From Bilifractor porci (lineage in GTDB: Bacteria; Bacillota; Clostridia; Lachnospirales; Lachnospiraceae): 64,000 nucleotides of DNA. Below the pieces are notes generated by a model that saw only the letters and a program-made list of their open reading frames with translations, was not told the DNA's origin and searched no databases. Each line of letters starts with the position of its first letter. Position 1 is the stretch's first letter. The translations under genes were made by a program, and so were the position numbers. Below are positions 8,712 to 17,133 of the stretch, in pieces. Where the stretch lies: NCBI RefSeq assembly GCF_009696005.1, contig NZ_VUMV01000002.1, positions 372,001 through 436,000 on the forward strand, given 5' to 3'.

Positions 8712-8882
8712 ATGGATAGCACTGGCGGAGCTTCTGGATTCAATGATAACGTGTACGAATTTTTTGCAATGCGGATTCACGAAGGTTATCTGACGCGGGA
8801 TGCAATTAAAGCAAAGAGCTTCTTTGAAAAAGTGAAAGATGCTTACGCGAAAAAGTATCCAGATGAAAAACTGGACAAATGA
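8712..8882 (+). CDS. Small phage ORF, start uncertain
   Basis: The frame ending at 8,882 encodes NDNVYEFFAMRIHEGYL and then a basic helix ending DEKLDK, which looks like a real protein end. However, the nearest ribosome-site-like sequence (GAGAAGAA, 8,684-8,691) serves an ATG at 8,696 in another frame, which gives only 32 residues (MIDPSTWIALAELLDSM...). A frameshift joining the two frames near 8,740 would explain this. The in-frame ATG at 8,712 is used here but is weakly supported. Confidence 0.4.
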   Translation: MDSTGGASGFNDNVYEFFAMRIHEGYLTRDAIKAKSFFEKVKDAYAKKYPDEKLDK

Positions 8883-9041
8883 TGCAATATAAAGAGAGAA
8901 TCGTTTAATAACGGTGTTGTGTAGCAAACGTGTAGCAATATATCACTCTCCGTCACGTTATGACGAGATATAAAACACTGGAAACACGCCGATTCACGCC
9001 ATGTCGGCACGGAAACAAAGTCCGGTCGCCGGCAGGCAGCA

Positions 9042-9082
9042 AAGCCCCGGAAGTCCTTGTATATAAAGGACTTCCGGGGCTT
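9042..9082. terminator. Strong hairpin terminator between prophage and host gene
   Basis: A perfect 17-bp stem (9,042-9,058 with 9,066-9,082; AAGCCCCGGAAGTCCTT) with a 7-base loop. It is followed on the + strand by CACTTTTGC. It could end rightward phage transcription and leftward transcription of the TSCPD gene. Confidence 0.75.
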
Positions 9083-9184
9083 CACTTTTGCTTCATCTGG
9101 CAAATATCCCGCAGATACGCGCAGCACTGGTAAATTTCCGGCAGATGCCGGCCCAGCTGCTTTATCTTCTCACGATTTTCCCGT

Positions 9185-9448
9185 TTAAGCCTTTGCGTCT
9201 GCCTGAAGAGCCTTTTCGATTCCTTTTGCCAGCTGGTCGGCACAGGAGGTTCCGCGGGTTCCGCAAGGATTCCCTTTTAACAGAGTAACAGCGCTTCTGG
9301 CATCGCAGCCTTCCAGAAGCTTGGAGACAGCCAGTGTATTTCCCGGACATCCACCGTGGAAAACAATATGGTGAAGCTTTCCGTTCTCCAGGCTGAAATC
9401 AATCTGCGAAGCGCAGGTGCCATTTGCTTTAACTGAATAATTTTCCAT
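9185..9448 (-). CDS. TSCPD domain protein (TIGR03905-like)
   Basis: An 87-residue protein, MENYSVKANGTCASQIDFSL..., with conserved Cys in CASQI, GGCPGN, PCGTRGTSCADQL. These match the TSCPD domain family, small proteins of unknown exact role also found fused to ribonucleotide reductases. The start at 9,448 has AGGAGG upstream on the minus strand; the longer frame to 9,526 lacks a ribosome site. It is the first host gene after the prophage and is transcribed towards it. Confidence 0.8.
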   Translation of the reverse strand: MENYSVKANGTCASQIDFSLENGKLHHIVFHGGCPGNTLAVSKLLEGCDARSAVTLLKGNPCGTRGTSCADQLAKGIEKALQADAKA

Positions 9449-9633
9449 CACATATCCTCCCTGATCATACCGTTCTGCCGCGGACGGCGCGTTTGGCCGG
9501 CGGCCGAAGCTTTGCTGCAGATTCATTATTATCCTCTTTCGCAGAGGCGGTTGTCAATAGCCGGAAAATAACAGAAAATATAAAAAAGAGGCATGAATGG
9601 AAAAGAAGAGGTGCGCATGAGCGAGGGCTTTTT

Positions 9634-10377
9634 ATGAGCGACGAAGAAAAATTTTATCAGTCTTTCTGCCGCAGAGAAATGTTTGCCGAGACAGAGGCTG
9701 TGCCATACCTGCTGGAGAGAGGCGTTCAGGCTGCTGTCTTTGATATAGACGGGACGCTTCTGGATTCCATGCCTTTCTGGGATTTTCTAGGGGAGAGGTA
9801 TCTGCGGAAGAGGGGAGAATTGCCGGAACCCGGCCTTCGGGACATTCTCTTCCCAATGACCGTAGAAGAAGGTGTGCATTATCTGAAAACCGCGTATTAT
9901 CTCCCCGATTCGGAGGGAGCGATCCGGAACGGGCTTTACCGGATCGCGGAGAAGTTCTATCGGGAAGAGGCTGCTCTGAAAAAGGGGGCGGAAGATTTTC
10001 TTCACAGGCTTTCCGGGGCGGGAGTCCCCATGGTGCTTTGTACCACAGGGGAAGCGGAGCCGGAGAAGGCCGCCCTCTCCCGCCTGGGAGTTCTGGATCT
10101 GTTCCGGGATCTTTTGGCCTGCGGGGATTTCCGCCTCACGAAGCGTACGCCGGATATTTATCTGCTCTGCGCGGAACGGCTGGGTACGCGTCCGGAACGT
10201 ACGCTGGTCTTTGAGGATGCTTTTCAGGCGATTGCGTCCGCAAAAAGGGGCGGATTCCTTACAGCCGCGGTGGAGGATGAATCAGACCGGAAGGAGCGGG
10301 AAAAAATAGTGAGAACAGCGGACTTTTATTGCCCGGCCGGTTTTTCCGCACTGTATGTCAGGCAGGAGAAACCGTGA
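9634..10377 (+). CDS. HAD superfamily hydrolase, subfamily IA
   Basis: A 247-residue cytoplasmic phosphatase-like enzyme. Motif I is FDIDGTLLDS (Asp37 and Asp39), motif II lies in VLCTTGEAE, and motif IV in TLVFEDAFQAIASA. A cap region of about 60 residues lies between motifs I and II, as in beta-phosphoglucomutase/Gph-type HADs. The substrate cannot be read from sequence. The start at 9,634 (MSDEEKFYQ) has a weak GAGGG upstream; in-frame upstream codons give a non-conserved extension. It stands alone, divergent from the TSCPD gene. Confidence 0.75.
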   Translation: MSDEEKFYQSFCRREMFAETEAVPYLLERGVQAAVFDIDGTLLDSMPFWDFLGERYLRKRGELPEPGLRDILFPMTVEEGVHYLKTAYYLPDSEGAIRNGLYRIAEKFYREEAALKKGAEDFLHRLSGAGVPMVLCTTGEAEPEKAALSRLGVLDLFRDLLACGDFRLTKRTPDIYLLCAERLGTRPERTLVFEDAFQAIASAKRGGFLTAAVEDESDRKEREKIVRTADFYCPAGFSALYVRQEKP

Positions 10378-10522
10378 CTAAAACTCTGTTGCCGTCCGGG
10401 ATTCTGTGATATAATCCGAATCAGATGTCAGGCATTCTTGTGCTTCCGCGGAAGGAATTCAAAAGGCGGGATTCCGGACCCGGTATATGCCCTGGCAGGA
10501 AAACTCAGAAAGGAGATTGAGG

Positions 10523-12481
10523 GTGAATTATACCAAGTATGCGCTAAAAGATAATGAGGAGCTGAAGTCCCTGCTTGCTTCTTCAGATGATCTCTTCGTT
10601 GTCGCGTGCAACAAATGTTTCAAGGAATTTGAGACGGTGAATGAGCCGGACTGCGATACCTTTGTCCAGCTCGCTTCTGAACAGGGCAGAAAGATTACAG
10701 GTACCGTCAAAGTGGATTTTCTCTGCAATAAACTGCTGACAGAGAAAAAACTGAAAGATGTGATTCCGGAAGGAACAAAGAATGTCGCGGTTATTTCCTG
10801 CGGCCTGGGTATTCAGACAGTTGCGGAGCTGGAGGAGGTTCCGGTTCTGGCCGCTGCCAATACACTGAATTACACCGGAAATCACGGCATGGCACTTACA
10901 GAGAAAACCTGTGGGGCATGCGCGCAGTGCTATCTGAACATTACAGGCGGCATCTGCCCGGTGGTAGACTGCTCCAAGGGACTGCTGAACGGGCAGTGCG
11001 GAGGCGCAAAGGACGGAAAATGCGAAGTCGATCCGAAGAAGGACTGCGCCTGGGAAAAAATCTACCAGAGGCTGGAGAAACAGGGCCGTCAGAAGGAATT
11101 CCTGGAGGAGCCTGTCCAGCTGAGGGATTATTCCAAGGTGGATGTGAAGGCCATCAGCGAATATGTGAAAAAAATCCGGGATATCCGTCTCTCCGGCTAT
11201 AACGGAGGGGTTCATCCGGAGGAAAACAAGGAACTGGCGGAGAGCTTCCCGCTGAAGAAGTTCCCGGAGCCGGAAACTGTAGTGATTCCCCTGTCCATGC
11301 ATGTCGGAAAACCGGCAGTACCTATTGTAAAGGAAGGCGATACGGTTAAGCTTGGCCAGAAGATTGCAGAGGCGGACGGGTTTGTCAGCAGCAATATTCA
11401 TTCCAGCGTCAGCGGAACGGTTGTCGCAGTGGAGCCCAGAAAGCATCCGAACCGCGGAGAGGTGATGTCCATTGTCATCCGCTCGGACGGGAAAAACACA
11501 CCGGATGAATCGGTGCGTCCGAATAAGCCTCTGGAAGAGCTCAGTCCGGAAGAAATTGTGGAGATTGTAAAAGAAAAGGGCATTACCGGTATGGGAGGCG
11601 CGGGTTTCCCGACCTTTATCAAGCTGAAGCCCGGCAAACCGATTGATACCGTTTTGCTGAACGGCTGCGAATGCGAGCCTTATCTGACTGCGGATCACCG
11701 GGTGCTCCTGGAGTACGCGGACGATGTGATCTATGGCCTGAAGGCCATTATGAAGGCGGTTGACGCGCCGAAGGGAATCATCGTCATAGAGGACAACAAG
11801 CCGGATGCCATTGCTCTTCTGCAGTCCAGGACAGAGAACCTGGACAATATCGAGGTCCAGACAGTCCGGACCAAGTATCCGCAGGGAGCGGAAAAAACAC
11901 TGATCAAGAATGTGCTGAAGCGTCTGGTTCCCAGCGGGGGACTTCCCGCGGATGTCGGAACCGTTGTGGACAATGTCAGCACCGCCGTGGCGATTTCGGA
12001 TGCCATTCAGAAGGGAATGCCGCTGGTGGAACGTGCGGTTTCCGTGACCGGCGAACATATCGCGAACCCCGGAAACTTCATGGTAAAAATCGGTACCAGC
12101 GTGAAGACGCTGATTGATTACTGTGGAGGCATTGCCGGGGAAGACGTTACCGTCAAGATGGGCGGACCGATGATGGGATTCCCGCTTACGGATGAAGATG
12201 TTCCGGTGATCAAGGGAACCAACGGGATTATTGCCATTGACATAGACCATACCAAAGAGGAAGAGTGCATCAAGTGCGGCCGCTGTGTGGACGTCTGTCC
12301 GATGGAGCTGGCGCCGCTGAACTTCGCGAAATATGTGAAGGAGGGCAATGCGCAGGCGCTTCTGGACAATCATATCAGAGACTGCTTTGAGTGCGGCTGC
12401 TGCCAGTATATCTGTTCATCCAAGATCCCGCTGGTGGAGAGAATCCGCACGGGCAAGAAAATGATTATGGAGGTGAAATGA
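10523..12481 (+). CDS. rnfC2: RnfC-like electron-transfer protein with N-terminal MetV-type domain (RnfC2)
   Basis: A 652-residue fusion. Residues 1-205 carry the Cys-rich MTHFR-C/MetV domain (GGICPVVDCSKG, GGAKDGKCEVD). Residues 225-652 are RnfC-like, with NAD/flavin-type glycine motifs (GITGMGGAGFPT) and two 4Fe-4S motifs near the end (CIKCGRCVDVCP and CFECGCCQYIC). In acetogens, MetF-MetV-RnfC2 complexes reduce methylene-THF in the Wood-Ljungdahl pathway; RnfC2 is thought to bring electrons from NADH. The start is GTG at 10,523 after AAAGGAGATTGAG. It is the first gene of a tight operon with metV and metF. The N-terminal domain is a paralogue of the next gene. Confidence 0.85.
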   Translation: MNYTKYALKDNEELKSLLASSDDLFVVACNKCFKEFETVNEPDCDTFVQLASEQGRKITGTVKVDFLCNKLLTEKKLKDVIPEGTKNVAVISCGLGIQTVAELEEVPVLAAANTLNYTGNHGMALTEKTCGACAQCYLNITGGICPVVDCSKGLLNGQCGGAKDGKCEVDPKKDCAWEKIYQRLEKQGRQKEFLEEPVQLRDYSKVDVKAISEYVKKIRDIRLSGYNGGVHPEENKELAESFPLKKFPEPETVVIPLSMHVGKPAVPIVKEGDTVKLGQKIAEADGFVSSNIHSSVSGTVVAVEPRKHPNRGEVMSIVIRSDGKNTPDESVRPNKPLEELSPEEIVEIVKEKGITGMGGAGFPTFIKLKPGKPIDTVLLNGCECEPYLTADHRVLLEYADDVIYGLKAIMKAVDAPKGIIVIEDNKPDAIALLQSRTENLDNIEVQTVRTKYPQGAEKTLIKNVLKRLVPSGGLPADVGTVVDNVSTAVAISDAIQKGMPLVERAVSVTGEHIANPGNFMVKIGTSVKTLIDYCGGIAGEDVTVKMGGPMMGFPLTDEDVPVIKGTNGIIAIDIDHTKEEECIKCGRCVDVCPMELAPLNFAKYVKEGNAQALLDNHIRDCFECGCCQYICSSKIPLVERIRTGKKMIMEVK

Positions 12482-12482
12482 T

Positions 12483-13115
12483 ATGCTGATTACCGAACTG
12501 AAATCAAAAGAAGAGATTCTGTCTCTTGCGGGCGATAAAGCATTTATCATTAACTGCCTCGGATGCAAGGAAATTTATTTCCCGGAAAAGGAAGCGAAGG
12601 AACTCCAGAAGGAGCTCTCCGATGCGGGAAAGGTGACAGGAATCCTTACCACAGATTATATCTGCAATCCGGATAACATGAAGCTCCGCCTGCAGGCGCA
12701 TCTGGAGCAGATTGAGGAGGCGGATACCGTTCTGGTGTTCTCCTGCGGCGTCGGTGTGCAGACCGTTGCGGAGTTTCTGGAAGATAAAAAGGTGTGCGCG
12801 GCCTGCGACACAATCCGGCTTCCAGGCTTTCAGGGAGTGACCCCCACTGAGGTGGACTGCGGGCAGTGCGGCGAATGCTATCTGAACTTGACCGGCGGAA
12901 TCTGCCCGATTACCGCGTGCTCCAAGAGCCTGGTAAACGGCCCCTGCGGCGGAACGAAGGACGGGAAATGTGAAGTGGATCCCAGCATGGAATGCGGCTG
13001 GGAACGCATCTACAGACGTCTGGAAAAGCTCGGACGTCTGGACGTGCTGCGGTTCCCGACGCAGATGCATGATTTTTCTACCGATGAAGTAACCAAGGAA
13101 TGTAAAGAATCCTGA
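12483..13115 (+). CDS. metV: Methylene-THF reductase small subunit MetV
   Basis: A 210-residue Cys-rich protein of the MTHFR C-terminal family (GGICPITACSKS, GGTKDGKCEVD, CGQCGECYLNL). MetV is the iron-sulfur/zinc partner of MetF in acetogenic bacteria. The ATG at 12,483 follows GGAGGTGAAATGAT and lies 1 bp after the upstream stop. Its sequence is close to the first 205 residues of the upstream RnfC2-like protein, which points to an internal duplication within the operon. Confidence 0.85.
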   Translation: MLITELKSKEEILSLAGDKAFIINCLGCKEIYFPEKEAKELQKELSDAGKVTGILTTDYICNPDNMKLRLQAHLEQIEEADTVLVFSCGVGVQTVAEFLEDKKVCAACDTIRLPGFQGVTPTEVDCGQCGECYLNLTGGICPITACSKSLVNGPCGGTKDGKCEVDPSMECGWERIYRRLEKLGRLDVLRFPTQMHDFSTDEVTKECKES

Positions 13116-13146
13116 TGACAGACAGAAACTTGAGGAGTGAAAACAG

Positions 13147-14031
13147 ATGAAGATTACAGATTTGTTTGAACGTGGTGAATTTGCAGTTTCCGCCGAGGTG
13201 GGACCGCCCAAGGGTATTCATATTGAGGAGATGATCGAGGATGCCAAAAAGTATCTGGGCGGTGTGGACGCCATCAACGTAACGGACTGCCAGTCTTCCG
13301 TCATGAGAGTCGGTTCTCTGGCTGTCTGCAAGGAGCTGAAGGATGCCGGGATGAATCCCATTTTCCAGCTGGCCTGCCGTGACAGAAACCGGATTGCGCT
13401 GGAGTCCGACCTTCTCAGTGCCGCTATGTTCGGCATTGATAATGTCCTGGCTTTAACCGGAGACCACACAAAGATGGGCGACCATCCGCAGGCAAAACCG
13501 GTATTTGACCTGGATTCGGTTTCCCTGCTGCACACGATGTGCGTGCTGGAATCCGGCAAGGATCTGGGCGGAAATGACCTGGTGGGAGAACCCCCGAAAT
13601 TCGCGAAGGGTGCCGTGGTGTCCCCGTGCAGTGATTCCGTGGATGCCCAGCTGGTAAAGATGGAGAAAAAAATCGAGGCCGGCGCTGAGTTTTTCCAGAC
13701 CCAGGCGGTCTTTGACTCCGAGAAATTTATCCGCTTTATGGAGCGGGCAAAACAGTTCGGAAAACCGGTCATGCTTGGAATTATTATTCCGAAGTCCGCG
13801 GGGATGTGCAAGTTTATGAATAATAACGTTGCGGGTATCTCCGTTCCGGATTCTGTTCTGGAGGAGCTGAAGGCGGACAAGGAAAAGACGAAGGCTGGAA
13901 TTACCGGCGTAGAGATCGCGGCCCGCATTATCCGGGAGTGCAAGCCCTACTGCCAGGGCGTCCATATTATGTCCCTGGGCTGGGAATCCAAGATTCCTTC
14001 TCTTCTGGAGCAGTCCGGACTGGCCAGATAA
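13147..14031 (+). CDS. metF: Methylenetetrahydrofolate reductase large subunit
   Basis: A 294-residue TIM-barrel flavoprotein: EVGPPKG near the start, VTDCQSS, QLACRDRNR (folate-site region), ALTGDH, and PKSAGMCKFMNNN. It reduces 5,10-methylene-THF to 5-methyl-THF, supplying the methyl branch of the Wood-Ljungdahl pathway or methionine synthesis. The neighbouring metV and rnfC2 indicate the acetogen type of complex. TGAGGAGTG precedes the ATG. The length is normal for the MetF family. Confidence 0.9.
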   Translation: MKITDLFERGEFAVSAEVGPPKGIHIEEMIEDAKKYLGGVDAINVTDCQSSVMRVGSLAVCKELKDAGMNPIFQLACRDRNRIALESDLLSAAMFGIDNVLALTGDHTKMGDHPQAKPVFDLDSVSLLHTMCVLESGKDLGGNDLVGEPPKFAKGAVVSPCSDSVDAQLVKMEKKIEAGAEFFQTQAVFDSEKFIRFMERAKQFGKPVMLGIIIPKSAGMCKFMNNNVAGISVPDSVLEELKADKEKTKAGITGVEIAARIIRECKPYCQGVHIMSLGWESKIPSLLEQSGLAR

Positions 14032-14083
14032 CCGTATAATCAGACAGAAATCCCGCTCCTGACGCGGGGTGTGAAACACTCTC

Positions 14084-14126
14084 TTCACGGGTTGTTCACG
14101 GTTCCTTCACGCTTTTTCTTTATCAT
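14084..14126 (+). promoter_or_regulatory. Three TTCACG direct repeats with 11-bp spacing before a -10 box
   Basis: TTCACG occurs at 14,084, 14,095 and 14,106, exactly one helical turn apart, and TATCAT (14,121-14,126) lies 9 bp after the last copy. Direct repeats at 11 bp next to a poor -35 are typical binding sites of OmpR-type response regulators. The site would control the PDZ protein gene at 14,182. Confidence 0.5.
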
Positions 14127-14181
14127 GCGAAGGGTAGAGAAAAAGCGGCCGGAGGCCGTCCTGTGAAGGGAGATTTTTATT

Positions 14182-15132
14182 ATGTACGACAATAACAGCG
14201 GCGAGAGCAATAATCATAACAGAAATGCAGATGGCAGTTACAGCGGAAACCAGTCCTGGCAGAATGGCAATGGGAATCAGCCGGGCGGAAACGGCGGCTC
14301 TTATGGAAACAGTAACGGAAATCCCTGGTATAATGGCAGCCCGTACGGCGGCCCGTATACCGGAGGGAACAATCCCTATGGGGAAAATCATTTTGCAGGA
14401 AGCGGCAGGCGGCCGGAAGGGGATAGTACCGGGAAACGTGTCGGAAGGGCAGTTTTAAGCGGCGTCATCGCCGGCCTTGTGGGCGCGGGCGTCATCTGCC
14501 TGGTGGGCTCCGCCGTTCTCCCCAATGTCATTGACAATTCTGTGAATTCCGCGGCGGAAAAGATTGAAAAATCGATCGACAATTCCTGGGGAAGCCTGCC
14601 GGATTTCAGCCAGGGCGGATCCGGAAGCAGCGGGGATAATTCCGGCAGCCAGGGAGGCGGAAACAGTGGGGAAACTCCGGATGATCAGAATTCGGACAGC
14701 AGCAGTTCGAGCACAGACGGCGATACCAGTTCCTCCAGCGGTGCGTTCCTGGGCGTTTACTGTGAGAATATCTCGGACATTCAGGATACCGACACCAGCG
14801 GCTATCCGGAGGGCGTTTATGTCAAGGAAGTAACGGACGGCAGCCCGGCGTCCCTGGGCAGCATTAAGGCAGGCGATATTATCACGGCGGTAGATGACAC
14901 AAAGGTGACTTCCTTTGATGAGCTGGCATCCGTTATAGCCAGTCACAAATCGGGAGACTCCGTAACCATTACGCTGCAGAGAAAAACCGGAAGCGAGTGG
15001 AAGGAGTCTACCCATCAGGTGACACTGACCGAGAAACCGCAGCAGTCCTCGGACTCCGGTTCCGGCAGTGACCTGTTCGGGCAGATGTTCGGAGACCAGG
15101 GAGGCAGCAGTGACGGCTCGGACAGTCAGTGA
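14182..15132 (+). CDS. Membrane-anchored PDZ domain protein without protease domain
   Basis: A 316-residue protein. Residues 1-80 are Asn/Gly-rich and probably cytoplasmic; one membrane segment lies at about 93-118 (VLSGVIAGLVGAGVICLVG); a Ser/Gly/Asp-rich linker fills about 140-185; a PDZ domain follows at about 186-285 (GVYVKEVTDGSPA, IKAGDIITAVD). HtrA-type proteases have the same membrane anchor and PDZ, but here no trypsin-like domain (no GDSGGP) is present. It probably binds protein C-termini at the outer face as a scaffold or adaptor; this is inferred. GAAGGGAG precedes the start. Confidence 0.75.
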   Translation: MYDNNSGESNNHNRNADGSYSGNQSWQNGNGNQPGGNGGSYGNSNGNPWYNGSPYGGPYTGGNNPYGENHFAGSGRRPEGDSTGKRVGRAVLSGVIAGLVGAGVICLVGSAVLPNVIDNSVNSAAEKIEKSIDNSWGSLPDFSQGGSGSSGDNSGSQGGGNSGETPDDQNSDSSSSSTDGDTSSSSGAFLGVYCENISDIQDTDTSGYPEGVYVKEVTDGSPASLGSIKAGDIITAVDDTKVTSFDELASVIASHKSGDSVTITLQRKTGSEWKESTHQVTLTEKPQQSSDSGSGSDLFGQMFGDQGGSSDGSDSQ

Positions 15133-15167
15133 CAGTTGGACAGTCGGTGGCATCAGAGGAAATTCCT

Positions 15168-15195
15168 TTGGAAAATGCCTCCGTTGTGTTACAAT
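15168..15195 (+). promoter_or_regulatory. Probable promoter of pgi
   Basis: TTGGAA (15,168-15,173), 16 bp, TACAAT (15,190-15,195), with a 59-bp leader to the pgi start. The match is decent but not perfect. Confidence 0.45.
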
Positions 15196-15253
15196 GTTTC
15201 CGGTAACAGGCATTTCTGTTTAAGTGTAAATGTTGTTATGGAGGAAATCTGAG

Positions 15254-16834
15254 ATGGCAGACTGGAAAAATCTGGATGAACTGACTGCATACAAGGAGCT
15301 GGAGAAGTTATCTCCCGTGGATCTGAAAACGGTTATGGCCGGGGAGAGCGGCGCAGAACGCGTGAAGAACTGCAGCATTCCCATGGCGGAGGGGCTTGCC
15401 TATAATTACGCGGCCAAGGCAGTGGACGGCAGAATTACGGACCAGCTGGAGAAACTCGCCGCGGAGGCGCAGCTGGCGGAGAAATTTGAAGAACTGTATA
15501 ACGGTGCTGTCATCAATACAGGGGAAAAACGGCTGGTCCTGCATCATCTGACCAGAGGACAGCTGGGAAAACCGGTTATGGCGGACGGAGTGGACAAGCG
15601 CGCCTTCTATAAAGAACAGCAGGAGCGTATTGCGGAATTTGCGGATAAGGTACACAAGGGAGAAATTACGAACGCCGCCGGGGAAAAATTTACGACGGTG
15701 GTCCAGATCGGTATCGGCGGAAGCGACCTCGGACCGAGAGCCATGTATCTGGCACTGGAAAACTGGGCGAAAAAGACAGGAAACTTCCGTATGGAAGCAA
15801 AGTTCATCAGCAACGTGGACCCGGATGACGCGGCGGCGGTGCTCGCTTCCACAGATGTGGCGCATGCTATCTTTGTCCTGGTTTCCAAATCCGGCACAAC
15901 GCTGGAGACGCTGACCAACCAGTCTTTTGTCATGGACGCGCTCCGCAAACAGGGTCTGGATCCGGCAAAACATATGATTGCCGTCACCAGCGAGACTTCC
16001 CCGCTGGCCAGCAGCAAGGATTATCTTGCGGCCTTCTATATGGACGACTATATCGGCGGCCGGTATTCTTCCACTTCGGCGGTGGGAGGAGCAGTGCTCT
16101 CCCTTGCTTTCGGACCGGAGGTGTTCGCGCAGTTTCTGGATGGAGCAGCGAGTGAGGATAAGCTTGCGGCGGAAAAAGACCCGAAGAAGAACGCGGCGAT
16201 GATGGACGCCCTGATCGGTGTCTACGAGCGCAATGTGCTGGGGTATCCTGCGACGGCGGTGCTGCCGTATTCCCAGGCGTTATCCCGTTTTCCGGCGCAC
16301 CTTCAGCAGCTGGATATGGAATCAAACGGAAAATCCGTCAACCGTTTCGGCGATCCGGTTTCCTATGTGACAGGGCCGATTATTTTCGGAGAACCCGGAA
16401 CGAACGGGCAGCATTCCTTCTATCAGCTTCTGCATCAGGGAAAAACCATTGTTCCGCTGCAGTTTGTAGGATTCCGGAAGAGCCAGATCGGCACGGATGT
16501 TGTCATTCAGGACACCACCAGCCAGCAGAAGCTCTGTGCCAATGTCGCGGCGCAGATAGTCGCGTTTGCCTGCGGAAAGCAGGATGAAAACAGAAACAAG
16601 AATTTTGAGGGAGGACGTCCTTCCAGCATCATTATCGGCGACCAGCTTACGCCTGCTTCTCTGGGAGCTCTTCTGGCCCACTTTGAGAATAAGGTGATGT
16701 TCCAGGGATTTCTGTGGAATGTCAACAGCTTCGACCAGGAGGGCGTTCAGCTTGGAAAAGTGCTGGCAAAGCGTGTCCTGGCACACGATACAGAGGGCGC
16801 GCTGCAGGTTTACAGCAGACTGCTGGAAATTTGA
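15254..16834 (+). CDS. pgi: Glucose-6-phosphate isomerase
   Basis: A 526-residue enzyme of glycolysis and gluconeogenesis, interconverting glucose-6-phosphate and fructose-6-phosphate. Signature parts seen: IGIGGSDLGPRAMY, VSKSGTTLETLTN, and the second PGI signature region (EPGTNGQHSFYQLLHQG) near residue 380. The length suits the longer bacterial form. The ATG at 15,254 follows ATGGAGGAAATCTGAG; an in-frame ATG at 15,230 lacks a site. It has its own promoter-like sequence and no close operon partner. Confidence 0.92.
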   Translation: MADWKNLDELTAYKELEKLSPVDLKTVMAGESGAERVKNCSIPMAEGLAYNYAAKAVDGRITDQLEKLAAEAQLAEKFEELYNGAVINTGEKRLVLHHLTRGQLGKPVMADGVDKRAFYKEQQERIAEFADKVHKGEITNAAGEKFTTVVQIGIGGSDLGPRAMYLALENWAKKTGNFRMEAKFISNVDPDDAAAVLASTDVAHAIFVLVSKSGTTLETLTNQSFVMDALRKQGLDPAKHMIAVTSETSPLASSKDYLAAFYMDDYIGGRYSSTSAVGGAVLSLAFGPEVFAQFLDGAASEDKLAAEKDPKKNAAMMDALIGVYERNVLGYPATAVLPYSQALSRFPAHLQQLDMESNGKSVNRFGDPVSYVTGPIIFGEPGTNGQHSFYQLLHQGKTIVPLQFVGFRKSQIGTDVVIQDTTSQQKLCANVAAQIVAFACGKQDENRNKNFEGGRPSSIIIGDQLTPASLGALLAHFENKVMFQGFLWNVNSFDQEGVQLGKVLAKRVLAHDTEGALQVYSRLLEI

Positions 16835-17133
16835 TGACCTCCACTTTGCTGCGTTTTATCTGCATCTTGTGAGGAATATTCCCCATTTCCTGCCGTTATA
16901 TGACATATACGGAGACCAGGTCCCCACCTGAGCAGACGCGGCTTTAGAAATCGGATATCCTTATCGTTTGGAATGCCGGGCGCTTTCAGACCCTTCTCAA
17001 GAGGGAATGGAGGCGCCCTGCTGTGTTTCCGGCCGGCGCCAGGATCCGGAAGCGGCTGTTAAGCGCTGCTGGGCGCAGAGGCAGACAGAAACGGACTATC
17101 GCCTGCTGACGCAGGGAGAATAAAGAAGAAGTT
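16835..17133. other. Gap after pgi with a hairpin, no gene seen
   Basis: No convincing coding frame. A hairpin at about 16,979-17,020 pairs GGGCGC with GCGCCC and, inside it, CCCTT with GAGGG. It lacks a T-run, so it is not a standard terminator. The rest shows nothing I can identify. Confidence 0.4.

Larger units (their letters stand above)
1..8990 (+). mobile_element. Prophage, distal late gene region (left part outside window)
   Basis: All genes from the left edge to about 8,880 run rightward in a normal siphophage late order: tape measure end, two tail proteins, small genes, holin, endolysin, tail fibre, small end genes. The DNA is AT-richer than the host genes that begin near 9,185. No integrase or packaging gene is in the window, so those must lie to the left or be missing. 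The right boundary is not fixed: a tandem GTGTAGCAA (8,920-8,937) lies in the short non-coding stretch before host genes and is one possible edge. Whether the phage is intact cannot be judged from this part. Confidence 0.85.

Noticed and set aside
9088-9288. Small plus-strand frame opposite the TSCPD gene
   Set aside because: The TSCPD gene on the minus strand has family match and ribosome site; this frame has neither.
10583-12373. Long minus-strand open frame opposite the RnfC2 gene (596 codons)
   Set aside because: It is antisense to a clear FeS protein gene and has no recognisable domain; it is a codon-bias shadow.
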